Below, piece by piece: positions 34,520-64,000 of a stretch of DNA of 64,000 nt. Where the stretch lies: contig JBBMNZ010000001.1 in assembly GCA_037954325.1 (NCBI GenBank), forward strand, positions 19,054,258 through 19,118,257. The letters run 5' to 3'. Position numbers and translations under genes: made by a program. Origin of the DNA: Fistularia commersonii. Taxonomy: Eukaryota > Chordata > Actinopteri > Syngnathiformes > Fistulariidae. The first letter of the stretch is position 1. The number at the start of each line of letters is the position of its first letter. Under the pieces are notes generated by a model. It had not been told where the DNA came from. It ran no database searches and saw nothing but the letters and a program-made list of their open reading frames with translations.

Positions 34520-35031
34520 TGAGACTGAGCTCTACTCTGTAGGACTCACCGGTACCAGTTTGCACCGGAAGCCCCCAAACCTGCCGTTCCCGCAGTCACA
34601 ACGAAAATCCCTGACGAAGAAACTCTAGTCAGACACGGGAAGCAGAAGAAGAGAGAAGGAGGAAAAACTTCCTTCGTCCAGACTGGTGGAGACACCGAGA
34701 AGAACTCACCGCTTGGTGTAGAGCTCGAACACCTGGTGTCCGTCGTGGCAGTTGTTGGCGCAGGCCAGGCAGACCCCGGCGGGCTGCAGGGGATCCGGGT
34801 TGCAGGTGGAACAGGAAAACACGGCCTGTCGCTTCACGTAGCCCTGTGGGTGGAGGGGATGGTAAAAGTAGTGATATATCCGGATCGGACCCTCAGCCTA
34901 GACACCGGGGAAGAAGCTCTTACCCCGGGATAGGAGCACCGTTCCGGGTCGCTGCCTGCCAGCACGCTGAGGGCCCGCAGCAGATCCTCCTCCTCCTCCT
35001 GCAGGTTTGCTCTGCTCGGTCCTCCAGCCAT
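31085..35031 (-). CDS. ubr7: UBR7, UBR-box/PHD E3 ubiquitin ligase
   Basis: Eleven coding exons, all GT/AG and in phase: 35031-34924, 34843-34710, 34610-34550, 34455-34360, 34285-34232, 34161-34056, 33959-33835, 31921-31727, 31600-31444, 31352-31291 and 31168-31085. They encode 393 residues, slightly shorter than the human protein. It starts MAGGPSRANLQEEEEDLLRA. The UBR zinc box covers about residues 33-105 (VFSCSTCNPDP, CLACANNCHDGH, FRCDCGNGRF). The PHD-type finger spans about 120-175 (RYCTCDRPYPDTEDQ, MIQCVICEDWFHTR, MVCQGCM). A glutamate-rich linker follows (exon 7), then FWPYSWRSELCTCTSC and a C terminus ending KARKRSRMDALYQ. The human protein is a nuclear ligase reported to ubiquitylate histone H2B and to bind N-degrons. 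Nothing is broken. Confidence 0.97.
31922..33834 (-). other. UBR7 intron 7 (1.9 kb)
   Basis: The largest UBR7 intron. It carries a G10 run near 32010-32020 and a MITE-like element at 32412-32695. The remaining ORFs are short and unsupported. Confidence 0.6.
32412..32695. mobile_element. MITE-like element with inverted ends
   Basis: The left end taccgtaatttccggac and the right end (read inverted) taccgtattttccagac are imperfect terminal repeats about 284 bp apart. Internal phrases aatataagccgcaccggcta and ttgcagcttattgtctgg are typical of a widespread fish non-autonomous DNA element. It encodes nothing. The superfamily is not assigned. Confidence 0.65.
34487..34518. repeat. (GT)16 in UBR7 intron 3
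   Basis: Reads as (AC)n in the UBR7 transcript and fills about a third of the 94-bp intron between the exons at 34550-34610 and 34360-34455. Confidence 0.95.
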
Positions 35032-35430
35032 TTCGACCTGCACCGCCGGGAGACGTCTTTGTGGTCCGACGGCTTCCGGGCGGGATTTTGGGCTCGGACC
35101 ACGTGGAGGAAGTGACATCACAACCCCCTCCACCCAACCACCGATCGATAAATCGATCGATCGGAGGTCGATGGATGACGGTCTGTCCCGGAAACATCTC
35201 AGTACCTTGCTTTTTTTCAGCAACGGACTCAGGGAGATCCTCGCAGCGGCGTGGCAGGTCCTCCGTCTCGTCCCAGCCTCGGGGTTCACCTCAGCATCAG
35301 ACTTGTTTTGGTTTAGCGTGACGTCACCGAGAAGCCTGAATCAACAACCAATAGATGAGCTCCAACAAAAGCGGAAACAGGAAACAGGAAACTGGCGGCC
35401 GAACCATCCCCAGAGCGATGTTGACGTCAG
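35032..35430 (-). promoter_or_regulatory. UBR7 promoter region with two CREs and a CGAT palindrome
   Basis: GC-rich sequence upstream of the UBR7 ATG. It contains an inverted repeat CCGATCGAT / ATCGATCGG (35141-35149 and 35156-35164, 6-bp spacer) and two full CRE sites TGACGTCA at 35319-35326 and 35422-35429. A CCAAT box lies near 35349. No TATA box is seen. The transcription start is unknown. Confidence 0.5.
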
Positions 35431-37900
35431 AGACGGGTCCTGCCGGCGGTGTGGGTGAACGGGGACTGCCGGCCTGGAGCGTCCGGGGGAGCCGGTGGAG
35501 GAGCTGGGCAGAACAGCCCGGCTTGAAGACTCTTAGACCAAGCACCACCGAGCGGAGAAGGAAAAGCAATGATAATAATACGTTTAATTTAAGGCGCCTT
35601 TTGATGTTGGAGTTACCTAATTTTTTATCGAATTTGTATTTTACATATTTATTTTAAATACTTATAAATGTTCATCTGCTCTAGGCTGCCCCTTTTGCAA
35701 ATAAAAAAAAAATGCTGAAAGAATCTGATTATAGTTCTCCACGAGTCTTTTCAATTTTGTTGCAAAGTTTTTAGACGTTTGATTTGTTTTTATTTGCAAA
35801 GTCTTCGGATGAGAGACCCTCAGTCTTTGGTCTCAGCATAGTAAGGAAACAATATTAAGGTGTGAGCTGATAGTTTCACACAAGTATTTTCAAAATCTGT
35901 AGTCTTTCGTCAGGTGTGAGTCCAACAGTATCTTAGTCACCTTTAACCCACACAGAACAGATCTTTGTGTTGGAGTCTGCCTGTCTGTCCGTGTTTGCCT
36001 ACCTGTGTGTGTGGGTGTGCGTGTCTTCCTGTCTGCTGGTGGTCAGACCCAAAAGGGTCTCCAGGGTCTTCTCTGTGAGGACCTGTGAGTTCTCACCCTC
36101 TAATGGTGATATTTTGACGGTCATCTGTCCAATGAAGTATATTTGTAGATGTTTAGCATAGGCCTTCAAGCGTGCTGGGAAGGCTAGCAGAAGGTCTCAA
36201 GAAAAAACAAAACAAAAAGGAATGAACTTAAACAGAGAATCAGTGTGTGGGACTGTTTCCTGCTGTGGTCGGTTCTGATGAGGAAAGAAAGGGTTTCATG
36301 TTGTGGAGATATGTTCCTGTTTCCACACCTCCCTCCTGTCAGCACATATTTTTCAAGGACTAAGGGTTATAATCTATTCTTTATTGTAAGCACCGCTCAC
36401 ATGTCCAAGGATATATCTCCAGTCCTCCCATCGTCCAACAGATATCCCTTCCTTTGTTTTAAATCAGCTTCACAACAGAAGTCTGGCCTCCAACGTACAT
36501 TATAAAACATGAATGTTTAATCAAGCAAATCCACCTCCTCTATTTTTTTTTAGGAATTGTGTTTCCTTTCAGCTCAATATCATGAGCTGACCCTGGCCTT
36601 CCAGGGTTTAGCCCTCATCTTCACAGAATACTGGAAATGTCATGAGGTTCATACAACAGATAGGAGCTGACATTATAAAGGGTCTTAATAAAGATTAAAA
36701 CAATAATATAACACATTCTAGAACTGCCTTCACTGGAGTGCTGCCCCCGTCACACGAATATTGCCCCAATGAGGGTTCGGATCCACCCGAAGGTGAGCCG
36801 TGTCCTCCTGGAATAACACCCAACATCTTTTCAATCTAAAATGAGTGGGCAATGCCTCGATTTTTTTTTTTTTTTTTTGGACAGGTAATGCACTTGGAAA
36901 GTTTGCAGTGTTTATACTGAATATAAAAGATGTTCTGCCCCACCTGAGGGTGAGCAGTGGCACATAGCAGTTGCTGTCCAGTGGGAGGTGCCACAGAGCC
37001 TGGTTTCTTAAAGAGCCTGTCAACAAACGAGGTCTGCAGTCCCCTCGTTCTCAAGGGTTGGCTTGTCACACAAACTTCTGAAGGGTATGTCAGAAGAGAA
37101 GGTGAAAGAAGACTGTTTTCACATCCAGTTCTGCATTCAACATACCGTCAGCAAAATTTGTGCTCTGTATTGAACCGTCATAGAAGTGGAGCAGTTGTAA
37201 AATATTCCCTCAAACACTTCCTTGACAGTAAAAAGAAGGGGCTTTATAGTGAGTTAAAACCCCAAGAGCAATGTAATAAAGTGCGTTGTGTCTCTAAAGT
37301 TTGGTTCTTGATACCATTTTTTATTAGTACTGCTTGAAGATGCATAGAAGTGAGGAGTTGCATCGAAATGTGTAGATGTGGAGTAACAGCAACGTTTGAG
37401 GCCTCTGACGAAAGCTGATTTGGGTATTTTAAAAAATGGTCACCTCAAACCCGTTGTGTTTTTTAATTAATTCTAAAAGATGTGATATGAGAAGCCTGCA
37501 AGTGTATTAGAGAGCCAAGGACGACCTTCTGCAAGCAGGACCTGCTCATCCTGCAAGTGCAACTTGGAGGTGAGTGAACTCTGCTGACCGCATCGTGGTG
37601 CCTTCGCGGGACTTCGGGAATAACGACGACCCACGGTGAAAGGAGATCAGTACGTAAAGAGCCGCGGGTTTCAAGAAACGGGACATGGACACATTTGTTT
37701 CTACACTAAGAAGCTGCTCGACAAACACGGTGATGTAACTTTGACATCAATGGAGGCTTTCTTTGAGTTCAAGTGCTCGATATGCCTTTTATCAAACTCG
37801 TCACGCCCGATAAGAAGACAAGTCGACTGCCCGGTGGCGTGTTCCCGAAATGTGACCGAGCGACAGTTAATCAATAATCACACTCTACCGGACGAGATGC
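35431..37900. other. Spacer between divergent UBR7 and ITPK1
   Basis: No gene recognised. In human several small genes (MOAP1, LYSET/TMEM251, GON7) sit between these two; I see none of their signatures here. A T18 run is at 36861-36878. The right end becomes GC-rich toward the ITPK1 promoter, with several short unsupported ORFs. Confidence 0.5.
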
Positions 37901-38700
37901 CGGCAGAGTTATAAGCGACCGGTAGCTGTGTTTTCCGAGCAACCCATGAAGGCATCACTCTCCCAGCTCCTGGGTGTGTGCAGTCAGTCCAGCCCGGAGA
38001 CGGAGGGAGAAAACACTGGCTCATCGCGACGGGCGTCCGGCGGTTCCTGTCATCCGGCGGCTCCTGTCATCCGGAGCGTTCCGTCATCCGGCCCCTTCTT
38101 CGAAAACCTGCCCGCCTCCGTGGACCTACGATGGGAAACGATCTTAGTTAGCTTCCGAAGAGGACGGATATTCGGGGGGAACTGCTACAACTACCAGGTT
38201 GGTTAGCTTCCCAGAGCCTACCCCCAACTGTATCCACAGTGAGGTCGGCCGCTTCGGACCGAAGCCGTGGAGAGGCGACTCCGGGTCGGCCTCCGACTCG
38301 GGTCGCTTCGACCGTCCATCGTTTTTCCGGGCCGGTTAGCGAGCTAGCTGGGGTTCGTTAACGTCACGCCATCGGCTAGCTGTACAGGTTGTGTCACTTT
38401 AGCTAGCCGGCTAACGCTAGCAGATTGAAGTTAGCCATGGGGGTCTTTGCGAGTGTCCGTGATGTCCCAGGGAGGCGGCGACTTTAAGCGGGATTCAGAC
38501 GGTAGCGACAGCGGCTTGGTGCTCCTCCGACTTGGGACTTGGGTGGTGGTGGTGGTGGGGGGGGTTCACTGGCCGCACCTGGCCGTTCCGGGGGGTTGGG
38601 GGTGGGGTACTAATGTCACCCGCCGAGCCATGAGATGCATTTCGGTGAAAAGCGGGATATTGATATGCAAATACAGATGTTTTCCATCTCGCCTCCCCAG
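37901..38700 (+). promoter_or_regulatory. ITPK1 CpG-rich 5' region
   Basis: A GC- and CpG-rich block before the first coding exon, which itself starts at an acceptor (cctccccag|gtcgcacc) at 38701, so at least one non-coding exon lies upstream. It includes a 17-bp unit with GTCATCCGG at 38049, 38066 and 38083, and a cluster of GCTAGC/GCTAAC words at 38335-38440. The exact first exon could not be placed; an end at ctaccag|gttggt (38199) is one option. Confidence 0.55.
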
Positions 38701-38756
38701 GTCGCACCTCCGGATTCCTCAGACACCTCCAGGACAGGAACCGGGGCGCACTGGAA

Positions 38757-63929
<25,173 letters not shown>

Positions 63930-64000
63930 GTAAGGATAGGCACAGAAACACAAATGCGATCCAAGCCCAAACTGGACCCACGGTATCCGACCTGCACCAC
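63930..64000 (+). other. ITPK1 intron at right edge
   Basis: Begins with the donor gtaagg after exon 63764-63929. The remaining ITPK1 exons must lie beyond the window. Confidence 0.8.

Noticed and set aside
37636..37914. Open frame with KCSICLLSNSS, considered as a zinc-finger protein
   Set aside because: Only a single CxxC and no further zinc ligands in a consistent pattern. It is not LYSET, MOAP1 or GON7.
37928..38206. Open frame of 92 codons in the ITPK1 5' region
   Set aside because: It is GC-rich and overlaps a 17-bp repeat array whose period would break codon phase. No family resemblance; more likely 5' UTR or promoter.

Overview
This is vertebrate nuclear DNA, almost certainly from a teleost fish. 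The evidence is intron-split genes with GT/AG boundaries, long (CA)n/(GT)n tracts, an RTE-clade LINE, Tc1- and hAT-type DNA transposons, and tRNA-derived SINEs of a kind common in fish. No prokaryotic or viral gene organisation is present. I reconstructed the exons by reading the splice sites, checking that codon phases join, and comparing with family knowledge. No search was run.

Layout, left to right: (1) SSUH2 on the minus strand, 327-7900, 11 coding exons, with its C-terminal end beyond the left edge; (2) a nearly intact RTE-type LINE, 9327-12520, with a 14-bp target-site duplication and one internal stop; (3) two tandem roadblock dynein light-chain genes on the plus strand, DYNLRB1 (13725-15738) and a divergent second copy (about 17166-20156) whose intron 2 holds a Tc1-like element that itself received an RTE insertion; (4) MAP1LC3A (LC3A), plus strand, 21358-24447, with a promoter carrying two CRE sites in a perfect inverted repeat; (5) a 5-kb spacer, 25835-30729, with a decayed L2/jockey-like LINE and one unrecognised open frame; (6) UBR7 on the minus strand, 31085-35031, 11 coding exons, complete; (7) a GC-rich divergent promoter zone; (8) ITPK1 on the plus strand from 38757, seven coding exons in view, running off the right edge.

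The genes have separate cellular jobs: dynein cargo attachment, autophagosome formation, histone/N-degron ubiquitylation, inositol phosphate kinase, and a DnaJ-like cysteine-rich protein. They do not form a pathway. DYNLRB1-MAP1LC3A and UBR7/ITPK1 (divergent) keep neighbour relations known from human chromosomes 20 and 14, so the window is a junction between conserved blocks. I found no new multi-gene system. The observations most worth following are the divergent tandem DYNLRB copy, the palindromic twin-CRE promoter of MAP1LC3A, the complementary (CA)n/(GT)n tracts flanking a 25-nt microexon of ITPK1, and the nested transposons with readable target duplications.
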